From contig NZ_JBATVG010000007.1 in assembly GCF_049671645.1 (NCBI RefSeq), forward strand, positions 1-64,000: a stretch of DNA of 64,000 nt. The letters are read 5' to 3'. Below the pieces are notes generated by a model. It saw only the letters and a program-made list of their open reading frames with translations. It made no database searches and was not told the origin of the DNA. This document shows positions 35,676 to 45,318 of the stretch, piece after piece. Each line of letters begins with the position of its first letter. Position 1 is the first letter of the stretch. This DNA comes from Castellaniella sp049671645 (GTDB lineage: Bacteria; Pseudomonadota; Gammaproteobacteria; Burkholderiales; Burkholderiaceae_B). The translations under genes and the position numbers were made by a program.

Positions 35676-36725
35676 TCAGGATACCTGAATGCGGGGCGTT
35701 CCGGCAGTCAGCCGCCCGATCCGGGCGGCCTGGCCGAAGCCATCGGCGCGCAGCAGGGCCAGGACCTCGTCGGCGGCGTCGGCGGCGCAGGCGACCAGCA
35801 GACCGCCGGAGGTCTGCGGGTCGGTCAGCAGGGCCTGGGCATACGGCGGCAGTCCGGCGGACAGGTCGATGGCGGCCTGGCAGGCGTGCCAGTTGCGCCC
35901 GGACGCGCCGGTCTGGATGCCGTCGCGCGCCAGTTCGGCGGCGGGCGCCAGCCAGGGCAGGGCGGCGTAGTCCAGTTCTGCGCGCAGCCCCGACCCCCGG
36001 CACATTTCCAGGGTGTGGCCCAGCAGGCCGAAGCCGGTCACGTCGGTCAGCGCGTGCACGGCCGGCATCTGCGCCAGCCGCGTGCCCGGCGTGTTCAGTT
36101 GCGTGGTGCTGCCGATCATGGCCTGGTAGCCGGCCGTGTCCAGCAGATCTTTTTTCAGCGCGGCGGACAGGATGCCCACGCCCAGAGGTTTGCTCAGGAT
36201 CAGCACGTCGCCCGCTTGCGCCTGGTCATTGCGCTTGATCTGGTCGGGGTGCGCCAGGCCCATGACGGCCAACCCGTAGATGGGCTCGACGGAGTCGATG
36301 GAATGACCGCCGGCGATCGGGATGCCGGCCTGCTGGCAGACGGATGCGCCGCCCGCCAGCACGGCGGCGATGGTGTCGCGCGGCAGGGACTTCAGCGGCA
36401 TGCCCACCAGGGCCAGGGCCATGATGGGGCGTCCGCCCATGGCGTAGACGTCGGACAGGGCGTTGGTGGCGGCGATGCGGCCGAAGTCGTGCGGATCGTC
36501 GACGATGGGCATGAAGAAATCGGTCGTCGCGATCAGTGCCTGTTGATCGTTCAGGCGGTAGACGGCGGCATCATCGGACGACTGCGTGCCCACCATCAGG
36601 TCGGGGAACGGGCCGATGGGCAGGGCGTTGCGCATCAGGTCCGCCAGGACGTCGGGGGCGATCTTGCAGCCGCAGCCGCCTCCGTGGGACAGCGAGGTCA
36701 GGCGGGGGATGGATGAATCGGTCAT
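35676..36725 (-). CDS. selD: Selenide, water dikinase
   Basis: The 349-residue protein has the SelD N-terminal site GGGCGCKI, with Cys rather than selenocysteine at the catalytic position, followed by the kinase domain with DDAAVYRLND and FGRIAATNALSDVYAMGG. It makes selenophosphate from selenide and ATP. mnmH lies 68 bases upstream in the same direction, so its selenophosphate can feed selenouridine formation. No selA, selB or tRNA-Sec is visible in the window. Confidence 0.96.
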   Translation of the reverse strand: MTDSSIPRLTSLSHGGGCGCKIAPDVLADLMRNALPIGPFPDLMVGTQSSDDAAVYRLNDQQALIATTDFFMPIVDDPHDFGRIAATNALSDVYAMGGRPIMALALVGMPLKSLPRDTIAAVLAGGASVCQQAGIPIAGGHSIDSVEPIYGLAVMGLAHPDQIKRNDQAQAGDVLILSKPLGVGILSAALKKDLLDTAGYQAMIGSTTQLNTPGTRLAQMPAVHALTDVTGFGLLGHTLEMCRGSGLRAELDYAALPWLAPAAELARDGIQTGASGRNWHACQAAIDLSAGLPPYAQALLTDPQTSGGLLVACAADAADEVLALLRADGFGQAARIGRLTAGTPRIQVS

Positions 36726-36793
36726 CGGGAAATCTCCAGAATCGCCGCCTTGCTCGGGTCGGCGTCCGTATATCGGAAGTCAGTCGTCAGCGA

Positions 36794-37885
36794 TCAGTCG
36801 GTCGGGACGCCATCGGTCAAGCCCAGCCGATCCATCAGCTGAGCCGCCTGGCTCCGGCCGTCGGGGTCGGTGGGGTCGTAATCGAATGTGGGGGCCTGTT
36901 CCAGTCCGGCGTAGTGGCCGTGGCTGCTGCGCCGGTAGGCGGGGTCGTAGTGTTCCTGCACCAGGGCCCGGAACAGTTCGGCGCGTCGGTCGGCATCGAT
37001 CAGGGCATGCCAGTCCTGGATGGTCTGCCGGCTGTGCAGGCCGACCAGCCGGCCCAGGGTGCTCTTGAAGGCATCGGGCGTCTGGAACAGGTGGTCGTAG
37101 TCCTGCAGCAGGAATTCGATGCGTTGCGGCAGGGCGGCCTGGATGCGCACGCAGCGCCCGCCGTGCATGGCGCGCAGCACGCTGTCGGGCAGGCTCAACT
37201 GGCCGATGCGGCGGCTTTCGGCTTCGACGAAGACCGGCCGGCCGGGGTCCAGGCTGTCCAGGGCCTGCAGCAGGGCCGATTCGAAACCGCGCTGGCTGGG
37301 CTGCGGCCGGGCGGGCAGGTCGCCCAGCAGGGAGCCGCGATGGCAGGCCAGGCCTTCCAGGTCCAGGATCTGGGCGCCGGCCTGGCCCAGGGCCTGCAGC
37401 AGCCGGGTCTTGCCGGATCCCGTCGGGCCGGTCAGCACGATGCAGTCCAGGCGGGCGGGGTAGTCGGCCAGGCGGTCGATCACGTGTCGCCGCCAGGTCT
37501 TGTAGCCGCCGTCCAGCTGCCGCGCGCGCCAGCCGATCAGGTTGAACCAGGTCGCCATGGATCCGGATCGCTTGCCGCCGCGCCAGCAGTAGATCAGCGG
37601 CCGCCAGCTGCGCGGGCGGTCGGCGAACAGGGTTTCCAGGTAGTCGGCGATGTGCCGGGCGACCAGGGCGGCCCCCAGCCGCGTGGCTTTGAAGGGGGAT
37701 TCCTGGGCGTACATCGTGCCGATCAGGACGCGTTCCTCGTTGCTGAGCACCGGCGCGTTGATGGCGCCGGGGATGTGGTCGTCGGCGTATTCCGCCGGCG
37801 TGCGCACGTCGATGATTTCGTCGAACTGATCGAGGGATTCCAGGCCGCAGCGCAGCGACCCGGGAGGATGGGCGGGGCGATTCAT
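36794..37885 (-). CDS. mnmH: tRNA 2-selenouridine synthase
   Basis: This 363-residue protein (SelU/YbbB) has an N-terminal rhodanese domain with IIDVRTPAEYADDHIPGAIN and the active Cys in IYCWRGGKRSGS. A P-loop domain LTGPTGSGKTRLLQAL follows. It converts 2-thiouridine at wobble position 34 of Glu, Gln and Lys tRNAs to selenouridine, using selenophosphate. It is the first gene of the minus-strand run mnmH-selD-HerA-like-tag-DUF3293. tRNA-Val begins 29 bases upstream of its start, in the same orientation. Confidence 0.96.
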   Translation of the reverse strand: MNRPAHPPGSLRCGLESLDQFDEIIDVRTPAEYADDHIPGAINAPVLSNEERVLIGTMYAQESPFKATRLGAALVARHIADYLETLFADRPRSWRPLIYCWRGGKRSGSMATWFNLIGWRARQLDGGYKTWRRHVIDRLADYPARLDCIVLTGPTGSGKTRLLQALGQAGAQILDLEGLACHRGSLLGDLPARPQPSQRGFESALLQALDSLDPGRPVFVEAESRRIGQLSLPDSVLRAMHGGRCVRIQAALPQRIEFLLQDYDHLFQTPDAFKSTLGRLVGLHSRQTIQDWHALIDADRRAELFRALVQEHYDPAYRRSSHGHYAGLEQAPTFDYDPTDPDGRSQAAQLMDRLGLTDGVPTD

Positions 37886-37914
37886 GCGGGGGATTGTAAA
37901 TCCACCGCCCGGGA

Positions 37915-37990
37915 TGGTGGGTGCTGAGGGGCTCGAACCCCCGACCTACGCCGTGTAAAGGCGCCGCTCTACCAACTGAGCTAAGCACCC
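37915..37990 (-). tRNA. tRNA-Val (TAC)
   Basis: The minus strand folds as a cloverleaf with acceptor GGGTGCT, D stem GCTC/GAGC, anticodon stem GCGCC/GGCGT with loop TTTACAC (anticodon TAC), T-loop TTCGAGC and an encoded CCA. It lies between mnmH and the CPA2 antiporter. Confidence 0.95.
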
Positions 37991-38064
37991 GGATGCGCCC
38001 CGGCAGTCCGACGGAGCGCAGGGGCGAATTATATCGGGGGGCAGAAGGGGTGGCAAACCCGTGC

Positions 38065-39885
38065 TCAGGCCGCGTGATCTGTCGGCGGGCGGGGCATGTC
38101 CGGCTTCCTGTCGTGGCGCGGCGGGTCGATGCGCTCGATGTTGCCCAGCACCAGGGCGCGGCCGGCGAAGGTGCCGCCGGCGGTTTCCAGGGCGAAGCGT
38201 TCCGCGTCGCGGTTGCGCACTTCGCCGATCAGGTCGTCGGCCTCCTGGTCCGTGGCGCCCAGCGCCAGCACCGCCTGGCGTCCCATCAGCAGCGCCGCTT
38301 CGAAGGTTTCGCGCACCACGTCGTCGGCGTCCAGCCGGACGAGTTCCAGGGCGTGCTCGCGGTCGAAGGCGCGCACGACCAGGCGGGTCTGCAGGCATTC
38401 GCGTCGGGCGTTCTCGACGATACGCGTGGCGGCGACCGGGTCGTCCACGCAGACCAGGATGACGCGGGCATGCCGCGCGCCGGCGGAGCGCAGCACGTCG
38501 GCGCGGGCGCCGTCGCCGAAGTAGACCTTGAAGCCGTAGCGCGCGGCGTTGCGGATCACGTCGGGGTCGTTGTCGATGATGGAAAGTTCGGCGCCCTGGG
38601 CCAGCGGGCCCTGGCTGGCGATCTGTCCCACGCGGCCGAAGCCGATGATGAGCACCTTGCCGCGCAGGTCCTGCGGTGTTTCCACGCCGTCCGGCGTCGC
38701 GGCCTCGGCCCCGGCGCGGGCGCGGGCGTAGCGCTTGTGGACCGCGCCCACGAGCGGGGTCAACGCCATCGAGAGCACGATGATCGCCGACATGTCGGCG
38801 TTGACCTCCGGAGTGATGACCTTGAGCCTGAGCGCTTCGGCGAACAGCACGAAGGCGAATTCCCCGCCTTGCACCATCAGGGTGGCGCGGTCGATGGCCT
38901 CGGCGCGGCTGCCGCCGGCCAGCCGCGCCGCGAAATACACGCACAGCGCCTTCGCCAGCATCAGCATGATCACGCCCAGGCCGATGAGCCGCCAGTCCAG
39001 CGTCACCACGTCCAGGTCGAGCGCCATGCCCACGCCCAGGAAGAACAGCCCCAGCAGCAGGCCCCGGAAGGGCTCGACGTCGGCTTCCAGCTGATGACGG
39101 AAGGACGATTCCGACAACAACACGCCGGCGACGAACGCGCCCATGGCCATGGACAGGCCGCCGAGTTCCATCAGCAGCGCCGCCCCCAGCACCACCAGCA
39201 GCGCTGCGGCCGTCATGACTTCGCGCGCCCTGGCCTTGGCCAGCACGCGGAACAGGGGGTTGAGCAGCCACAGGCCCGCTGCCACCAGCGCACCCAGCGA
39301 CAGCAGGCCCAGGCCGATGCGCTGCCACAGCGGCGACGCGGCCGCCGGCGCGGCCTCGGCCGGCGCGAGAAAGGCCACCACCGCCAGCAGGGGCACGATC
39401 AGCATGTCTTCGAACAGCAGGATGGAGACGATGCGCTGCCCGCGCGGCGCGAGGATGTCGCCGCGTTCGGCCAGCGTCTGCATGACGATGGCGGTGGACG
39501 TCAGCACGAATCCCGCGCCGCTGACGAAGGCCATCCGCCACGGGAAGCCGAGCGCGATGCCCACGCCGGTGAGCAGCGTGGCGCACAGCACGGCCTGCAT
39601 GCTGCCGAGTCCGAAGATCTGTCTGCGCAGGCCCCACAGGTGCGATGGCTTCATCCCCAGTCCGATGATGAAGAGGAACATCACGACCCCGAGCTGGGCC
39701 ACGTTGAGGATGGTTTCGGTGTCGGTCACCAGGCCCAGGCCGTAGGGGCCGATGGCCAGCCCGGCCGCCAGGTAGCCCAGCACGGAGCCCAGGCCGAGGC
39801 GCTTGAACAGCGGCACCGCCACGACGGCGGCGCCCAGCAATGTGACCACGCCGATCAATTGGCCGGCATCTGCTCCGCTTGCCAT
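38065..39885 (-). CDS. CPA2 monovalent cation:proton antiporter (KefB/KefC-like)
   Basis: The 606-residue protein has about 12 N-terminal helices with the CPA2 core (GYLAAGLAIGPYGLG ... FLFIIGLGMKP ... ILLFEDMLIVPLLAVVAFLAP). A RCK/TrkA-N nucleotide-binding domain starts near residue 400 (KVLIIGFGRVGQIASQ) and is followed by a short RCK_C-like tail. It would export K+ in exchange for H+, possibly gated by NAD(H) or glutathione adducts. It has no KefF/KefG partner next to it. Confidence 0.9.
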   Translation of the reverse strand: MASGADAGQLIGVVTLLGAAVVAVPLFKRLGLGSVLGYLAAGLAIGPYGLGLVTDTETILNVAQLGVVMFLFIIGLGMKPSHLWGLRRQIFGLGSMQAVLCATLLTGVGIALGFPWRMAFVSGAGFVLTSTAIVMQTLAERGDILAPRGQRIVSILLFEDMLIVPLLAVVAFLAPAEAAPAAASPLWQRIGLGLLSLGALVAAGLWLLNPLFRVLAKARAREVMTAAALLVVLGAALLMELGGLSMAMGAFVAGVLLSESSFRHQLEADVEPFRGLLLGLFFLGVGMALDLDVVTLDWRLIGLGVIMLMLAKALCVYFAARLAGGSRAEAIDRATLMVQGGEFAFVLFAEALRLKVITPEVNADMSAIIVLSMALTPLVGAVHKRYARARAGAEAATPDGVETPQDLRGKVLIIGFGRVGQIASQGPLAQGAELSIIDNDPDVIRNAARYGFKVYFGDGARADVLRSAGARHARVILVCVDDPVAATRIVENARRECLQTRLVVRAFDREHALELVRLDADDVVRETFEAALLMGRQAVLALGATDQEADDLIGEVRNRDAERFALETAGGTFAGRALVLGNIERIDPPRHDRKPDMPRPPTDHAA

Positions 39886-39925
39886 GCTGTGTTCCTTGCG
39901 GGTGAGGGGGGATCAGGATAGAACG

Positions 39926-39956
39926 AAAAAGGCCACCGGGTGTCGGTGGCCTTTTT
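39926..39956. terminator. Terminator between hupB and the CPA2 antiporter
   Basis: AAAAAGGCCACCG (39926-39938) pairs with CGGTGGCCTTTTT (39944-39956) over a 5-base loop. The A and T runs let it work in both directions; here it ends the hupB message 16 bases after its stop. Confidence 0.9.
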
Positions 39957-39971
39957 GCACAGGAGAGCCGA

Positions 39972-40244
39972 TCAGTTGACGGCGTCTTTCAGGGCCTTGC
40001 CCGGGCGGAACTTCGGCACGCGGGCCTTCTTGATCTTGATGGCTTCGCCGGTGCGCGGGTTGCGACCGGTGCGGGCGGCGCGCTCGGACACGGCAAAGGT
40101 GCCGAAGCCGACCAGCGTGACCGACCCTTTCTTTTTCAGGGTGGTCTTCACGGCGCCGACAAAGGCTTCCAGGGCGCGACCGACGTCGGCCTTGGACAGA
40201 TCTGTCTTGGAGGAAATGTGCTCGATCAGCTCGGTCTTGTTCAT
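39972..40244 (-). CDS. hupB: DNA-binding protein HU-beta
   Basis: The 90-residue protein is a typical HU: MNKTELIEHIS at the start, the LVGFGTF turn and the DNA-binding arm RAARTGRNPRTGEAIKI, ending PKFRPGKALKDAVN. It packages and bends DNA. It is monocistronic, with a 276-base upstream region and its own terminator. AGGGG is the nearest ribosome-site-like sequence but stands further upstream than usual. Confidence 0.96.
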   Translation of the reverse strand: MNKTELIEHISSKTDLSKADVGRALEAFVGAVKTTLKKKGSVTLVGFGTFAVSERAARTGRNPRTGEAIKIKKARVPKFRPGKALKDAVN

Positions 40245-40520
40245 TTACAAAATACCCCTGAGGTTTATTGTCGCCCGGTAGAGAGCGCCGGGTCGTTTGA
40301 TGGACGTGTCTTGCCATGGCTGCCGGCTGGTGCTGCACCGGGTCACACCATTTGGTGTCGGGACCTGGCCGGCTTTGGTGGCTAAGGCGTATTAAGCCTT
40401 CGAATGGCTTGCAGTGTCAAGAGAAAACCGCTGAAGACCCGCGTCTTTCCTGATGTTTGTTAAAAAGTGTTCAGGGCGCCATGGGTATACCCGAGGTGCC
40501 TGACGCCTCGGGTTGTGGTA
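40245..40520. other. hupB upstream region
   Basis: This 276-base stretch holds the 5' region of hupB and the 3' end of the cystathionine gamma-synthase-type gene. A 7-bp hairpin CCCGAGG/CCTCGGG (40490-40512) sits nine bases beyond that gene's stop, but has no T run. No gene is seen. Confidence 0.5.
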
Positions 40521-41759
40521 TCAGCAGCTTGCCAGGGCCTGCGCAAAATCGCCGATCAGATCGGCTTCTTCCTCGATTCCGACGGAGATGCGCAGGAAAG
40601 CGTCCGGGATGCCCATCAGTGCGCGGCGCTGCGCCCCCATTTCGTAGTAGATGGTGTGGGCGGCCGGCAGCACCAGCGTGCGGTTGTCGCCCAGGTGTGT
40701 GGCCAGCGCCACGACGCGCAGCCGGTTCAGGCAATCGAAGACGTCGACGTGGTCCTTCAGGACGACGCCCAGCAGGCCGCCATAACGGCCGCCGAAAAAT
40801 TCCGTGGCCCTCTGGTGTTGCGGATGGCTGGCCAGCCCCGGATATTGAACCCGTTCGACCAGCGGGTGGTCTGCCAGAAAGCGGGCCAGGGCCAGGGCGT
40901 TGCCGCAGATGCGGTCCATGCGCAGCGTCAGTGTCTCGGCCCCGGCCGACAGGCGGTGGGCGACATCGGACGACAGGGTGCCGCCCATGTCGCGCAGGCC
41001 CTTTTTCTTGATTTGCAGCAGACCCCAGGTATGGGAATCGTCTTTGCGGTATTGCTCGTAGATATGAGGAAAGTCGGCCCAGTCGTACAGGCCGGTCTGA
41101 GTCACGGCCCCGCCCAGGGCGTTGCCGTGGCCGCCGATGTGCTTGGACAGGGAATTGACGACCAGCGAGGCGCCGAAGTCGCGCCCCGGGCGCAGATAGG
41201 GCGACGACAGGGTGGTGTCCACCACGTAGACCAGCTTATGCGTCTGGCACAGGTCGCCGATGGCCTTCAGGTCCGCCACCTGGGTGCCCGGGTTGGCGAT
41301 GGTTTCCACGAACACCATGCGGGTGTTGGGGCGCAAGGCGGCCTGCACCTGGGCCGCGTCCGTCGCGTCCACCAGCGTGAGTTCGACGCCGAAGTTTTCC
41401 AGCGTCATCAGCAGGCTGTTGGTATTGCCGAAAATGTACTTGCTGGCGATCAGGTGATCGCCGTGGCGCAGCAGCGCGAAGAACACGGCGTTCAGGGCCG
41501 CCATGCCGGTGGCGAAGGCGACGGTGCCGATGCCTTGCTCCATGGTTGTGACCTGGGCTTCCAGGGCTGCGGTGGTCGGCGTGCCGGTGCGGCCGTAGGT
41601 ATAGCCTTTTTTGCGGTTCTGGAAGACTGCCGCCAGATCGTGGGCGTCGTGGTAGGTGTATTCCGTGGACGGGTGGACCGCCGCGTGCACGGCCCCGTAT
41701 TCGGAGTCGGCTCGGCGGCCGTAGTGGACGATCTGCGAGGTGAAGCCGGTATTGGGCAT
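40521..41759 (-). CDS. Cystathionine gamma-synthase/lyase-family PLP enzyme
   Basis: The 412-residue protein is a Cys/Met-metabolism PLP enzyme. It has GYTYGRTGTPTTAALE at the phosphate site, the ATGMAALNAVF segment and the cofactor Lys in NSLSKHIGGHGNALGG. The subfamily includes cystathionine gamma-synthase, O-succinyl/acetylhomoserine sulfhydrylase and methionine gamma-lyase. Specificity cannot be fixed by eye. It follows rlmB by 33 bases on the minus strand. Confidence 0.9.
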   Translation of the reverse strand: MPNTGFTSQIVHYGRRADSEYGAVHAAVHPSTEYTYHDAHDLAAVFQNRKKGYTYGRTGTPTTAALEAQVTTMEQGIGTVAFATGMAALNAVFFALLRHGDHLIASKYIFGNTNSLLMTLENFGVELTLVDATDAAQVQAALRPNTRMVFVETIANPGTQVADLKAIGDLCQTHKLVYVVDTTLSSPYLRPGRDFGASLVVNSLSKHIGGHGNALGGAVTQTGLYDWADFPHIYEQYRKDDSHTWGLLQIKKKGLRDMGGTLSSDVAHRLSAGAETLTLRMDRICGNALALARFLADHPLVERVQYPGLASHPQHQRATEFFGGRYGGLLGVVLKDHVDVFDCLNRLRVVALATHLGDNRTLVLPAAHTIYYEMGAQRRALMGIPDAFLRISVGIEEEADLIGDFAQALASC

Positions 41760-41792
41760 GGCGTGTGGCGGGGATGGTAGAAGAATGCTGGA

Positions 41793-42551
41793 TTATGCGC
41801 CTGTCGGGCTCAGGCGCTGGCGAACGGTTTCGTACAGGCAGACGGCGCTGGCGACGCTGACGTTCAGGCTTTCGACCGAGCCCTGCATGGGGATGGACAC
41901 CAGCTCGTCGCAGGTTTCCCGCGTCAGGCGGCGCATGCCTTCGCCCTCGGCGCCCATGACCCAGGCCATGGGGCGGCGGGCATCGACCTGGTGCACGCCG
42001 TGGCTGGCGGTATCGTCCGTGCCGACCAGCCAGACGTCGCGCTCGCGCAGCGCCCGCAGCGTGCGCGCCAAGTTGGTGACCATCAGGTAGGGGACGGTGT
42101 CCGCTGCGCCGCAGGCCACGCGTTGCACCGTGGTGTTCAAGCCCACGGCGCGGTCCTTGGGGGCGATGACGGCATGCACCCCGGCTGCGTCGGCCGTGCG
42201 CAGGCAGGCGCCCAGGTTGTGGGGATCGGTCACGCCGTCCAGAATCAGCAGCAGCGCGGGTTCCCCGCGGTCCTCAAGGACGTCCAGCACTTCGTCGACC
42301 GAAATGGCCAGCGGCCGGGCCTGGGCCAGGGCGACGATGCCCTGGTGGCGCACGCCGCGGGCCAGGCCGTCCAGGCGCTGGGCGTCGGCGGCGTGCCAGC
42401 GCACGCTCGCGGCTTCCAGTTGCTGGATGCAGCGCTGCATGCGGGCATCCTGGCGGCTGGTGTCCAGATAGACGTCTCGGATCGAATCGGGGGCGTGGCG
42501 CAGACGCGCTTGCACGGCGTGGAACCCGGCCAGAATCTGTTGGGATGACAT
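41793..42551 (-). CDS. rlmB: 23S rRNA (guanosine-2'-O-)-methyltransferase
   Basis: The 252-residue SpoU-family protein has the N-terminal substrate-binding domain (QILAGFHAVQARLR) and the knotted SAM-binding motifs ILDGVTDPHNLGACLRTADAAG, VMGAEGEGMRRLT and IPMQGSVESLNVSVASAVCLYE. It methylates G2251 of 23S rRNA. It lies 77 bases after rnr, the usual rnr-rlmB pairing. Confidence 0.95.
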   Translation of the reverse strand: MSSQQILAGFHAVQARLRHAPDSIRDVYLDTSRQDARMQRCIQQLEAASVRWHAADAQRLDGLARGVRHQGIVALAQARPLAISVDEVLDVLEDRGEPALLLILDGVTDPHNLGACLRTADAAGVHAVIAPKDRAVGLNTTVQRVACGAADTVPYLMVTNLARTLRALRERDVWLVGTDDTASHGVHQVDARRPMAWVMGAEGEGMRRLTRETCDELVSIPMQGSVESLNVSVASAVCLYETVRQRLSPTGA

Positions 42552-42628
42552 GGTCTTCCTGATGCGCGGTAAAAGGCGCCCGCGCCATTGCGGCGCGGGT
42601 CGTGCCTGCCATTGTAGTGCGGGCGGCT

Positions 42629-45070
42629 TCAGCCGCGCCGTTTGCGCGAGGATTCCTGGCGAGTGGCGTGCTTGGCTTCGGCGCGGCGCTGGCGGGCGGT
42701 GGTGCCGCGCAAGGCGGCGGGCTTGGCGCCGGCAGCCTTTTTATGCGGCCGTTGCGGGGTTGCGCGGGGCGTGCCTTCGATTTCGGCCTGCAGGGATTTG
42801 AAGTCTTCGCCTCGTACCGGGCGGAAATCGATCCGGCGGGCTTCGAGATCGACCCGGGATACCTGCACCTGCAGCGTATCGCCCAACTGGTAGCGGAACC
42901 CCGAGCGTTCTCCGCGCAGTTCGTTCAGCGCTTCGTTGTACTGGAAGTAGTCGCCGCCCAGCTCGGAAATGTGCACCAGCCCGTCGACGTACAGGGTGTC
43001 CAGCGTGACGAATACCCCGAAGCTGGTGACGCCCGAGATGTGGCCGCTGAAGACCTCGCCCACGTGCTCGCGCACGAACCAGCATTTCAGCCAGGCCTGG
43101 ACATCGCGCGAGGCGTCGTCGGCGCGGCGTTCGCGGGCCGAGAGCAGCGCCCCCAGGGCCTCCCAGGAGTCATGTTCGCGGATCTTGGCGGGCAGCGCCG
43201 GGTCCGCGGGCTCGCCCGGCAGGGCGGGCGGCTGGTAGCGCTGCTTGTGCAGGATGCCGCGGATGACGCGGTGCACCAGCAGATCCGGGTAGCGGCGGAT
43301 GGGCGAGGTGAAGTGCGCGTAATGTTCGTAGGACAGGCCGAAGTGTCCGGTCTGTTCTGGGCTGTAGATGGCCTGCTGCATGGAGCGCAGGCACAAGGTC
43401 TGGATGATCTCGAAATCGGGCCGGGCGCGGCTGGCCTGGATCAGCTTGGCGTAATCGCTGGTCTGCGGATCGTCGCCGCCGTCCAGCGTCAGGCCCAGAT
43501 GGCGCAGGGTCTCGCGCAGCGACTGCAGTTTCTCGGTGGTGGGGCCATCGTGCACGCGAAACAGCGCCTGGCGTTTGTTGCGCACGATGAAGTCGGCCGC
43601 GCAGGTGTTGGCGGCCAGCATGCATTCCTCGATCAGCTTGTGGGCATCGTTGCGGGTGTAGGGTTCGATCTTCTCGATGCGCCCCAGCGGGTTGCAGACG
43701 ATGCGGGTTTCGACCGTGTCGAAGTCAATGGCGCCGCGCGCACGGCGGGCTTGCGTGAACGCCTGGAACAGTTCGTAGGCTGTCTGCACGTGAGGGTACA
43801 GATCCCCCAGGTTCTGCGCCGCTGGCCCTTTGGGCTGCTGCAGCGCGGCCCAGATGTCGGTATAGGTCGTGCGGGCGTGCGAATGGATGACGGCTTCGTA
43901 GAACTGGTAGGCCGCCACGGTGCCGGCCTTGGCGCCGCCCGCCGGAATCATCATGTCGCAGACCATCACCAGGCGGTCGACGTCCGGGTTCAGCGAACAG
44001 ATGCCGTTGGACAGGGCCTCGGGCAGCATGGGAATCACCCGGCGCGGGAAATATACGCTGGTGCCCCGGTCCAGCGCGTCGTCGTCCAGGGCGGTCCCCG
44101 GTCGCACGTAGTGGCTGACGTCGGCGATGGCCACCAGCAGCCGCCAGCCGGGGCGGGCGCGCTTGGCCGTGCCCAGGTCGGCTTCCGTGCAGAAGACGGC
44201 GTCGTCGAAATCGCGGGCGTCTTCACCGTCGATGGTGATGAAGGGCACGTCGCGCAGGTCGATGCGCCCGGCATATTCGCCCTCTCGCACCTGGCTGGGA
44301 ATGGATCCCAGCTGGCGCAGCGTCTCTTTGGAAAAGTCCACCGGCACATCGAATTTGCGTACGGCGATTTCGATTTCCATGCCGGGATCGTCGATTTCGC
44401 CCAGCACTTCGATGATGCGGCCTTGCGGCTGGATGTGGCTGGCGGGTTGGCGCATGATCTGCACCGTGACGACCTGGCCGGGCTCGGCGCCGCCCGTATC
44501 CTGGGCGGGGATCAGGATATCGTGCTTGATGCGCTGGTCTTCGGGGGCGACGACGAAGGCGCCGTGTTCCTTCAGGAAGCGGCCCACCAGCTTGACGGTG
44601 CGGCGCTCCAGGACCTCGACGATGGCGCCTTCCGGGCGCCCGCGGTATTCGCCGGTGGCCCTGACCCGGACGCGGTCACCGTGCAGGATCTTGGCCATTT
44701 CATGGGTGGACAGGTACAGATCGCGGCTGCCGTCATCCGGAATCAGGAAGCCATAGCCGTCGCGATGGCCCTGAACGGTGCCGACGATGAATTCCGTGTT
44801 GTTGCATATTTGCAACCTTCCCTGGGCGTTGAAGCGCACCTGGCCGTCACGTTCCATGGCTTTGATGCGGCGGATGAAGCCGGTGGACAGGGGAATCGAG
44901 GCTTGAGTGGTATCGGCCAGGGCCTCGAGCGACATGGGTTTGTCCGCGTGGCGCAGGGCGTCGAGCACCTGTTCGCGGCTGGGTACCTTGGGGTCGAAAT
45001 CAGCGGGTAAATCCGCAGCCGGCACGAAGGAAGCGTCGTGGTTATTGTCGTTGTTGGTTCGCTTTTTCAA
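42629..45070 (-). CDS. rnr: Ribonuclease R
   Basis: The 813-residue exoribonuclease has N-terminal cold-shock-like domains, the RNB catalytic centre with ITIDGEDARDFDDAVFCTEAD and the metal Asp residues, YSPEQTGHFGLSYEHYAHFTSPIRRYPDLLVHR, then an S1 domain and a Lys/Arg-rich basic tail. The frame stays open to 45229 but would enter tRNA-Leu. The first suitable start is TTG 45070, giving KKRTNNDNNH; no better codon is available. It degrades structured RNA 3' to 5'. Confidence 0.93.
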   Translation of the reverse strand: MKKRTNNDNNHDASFVPAADLPADFDPKVPSREQVLDALRHADKPMSLEALADTTQASIPLSTGFIRRIKAMERDGQVRFNAQGRLQICNNTEFIVGTVQGHRDGYGFLIPDDGSRDLYLSTHEMAKILHGDRVRVRATGEYRGRPEGAIVEVLERRTVKLVGRFLKEHGAFVVAPEDQRIKHDILIPAQDTGGAEPGQVVTVQIMRQPASHIQPQGRIIEVLGEIDDPGMEIEIAVRKFDVPVDFSKETLRQLGSIPSQVREGEYAGRIDLRDVPFITIDGEDARDFDDAVFCTEADLGTAKRARPGWRLLVAIADVSHYVRPGTALDDDALDRGTSVYFPRRVIPMLPEALSNGICSLNPDVDRLVMVCDMMIPAGGAKAGTVAAYQFYEAVIHSHARTTYTDIWAALQQPKGPAAQNLGDLYPHVQTAYELFQAFTQARRARGAIDFDTVETRIVCNPLGRIEKIEPYTRNDAHKLIEECMLAANTCAADFIVRNKRQALFRVHDGPTTEKLQSLRETLRHLGLTLDGGDDPQTSDYAKLIQASRARPDFEIIQTLCLRSMQQAIYSPEQTGHFGLSYEHYAHFTSPIRRYPDLLVHRVIRGILHKQRYQPPALPGEPADPALPAKIREHDSWEALGALLSARERRADDASRDVQAWLKCWFVREHVGEVFSGHISGVTSFGVFVTLDTLYVDGLVHISELGGDYFQYNEALNELRGERSGFRYQLGDTLQVQVSRVDLEARRIDFRPVRGEDFKSLQAEIEGTPRATPQRPHKKAAGAKPAALRGTTARQRRAEAKHATRQESSRKRRG

Positions 45071-45177
45071 AGGCTGTTTGCATCCAAAAAAAATGTATTG
45101 TATAGTTCTGTCTTCGCTGAGACGGCGCAACAAAACGCGGTGTTTCAACGAAAGCAATAGCATACACGTTATGCCGT

Positions 45178-45262
45178 GCCCAGGTGGCGGAATTGGTAGA
45201 CGCGCATGGTTCAGGTCCATGTGCCGCAAGGTGTGGAGGTTCGAGTCCTCTCCTGGGCACCA
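45178..45262 (+). tRNA. tRNA-Leu (CAG)
   Basis: This 85-base tRNA has acceptor GCCCAGG/CCTGGGC, the long variable arm of a class II tRNA, anticodon stem CATGG/CCATG with loop TTCAGGT (anticodon CAG), T-loop TTCGAGT and an encoded CCA. It is divergent from rnr. Confidence 0.95.
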
Positions 45263-45318
45263 CTTCTCTCGATCGAGAAGTCCAATGCTGTACGATGTCC
45301 TTCGGCATCAAAACAAGA

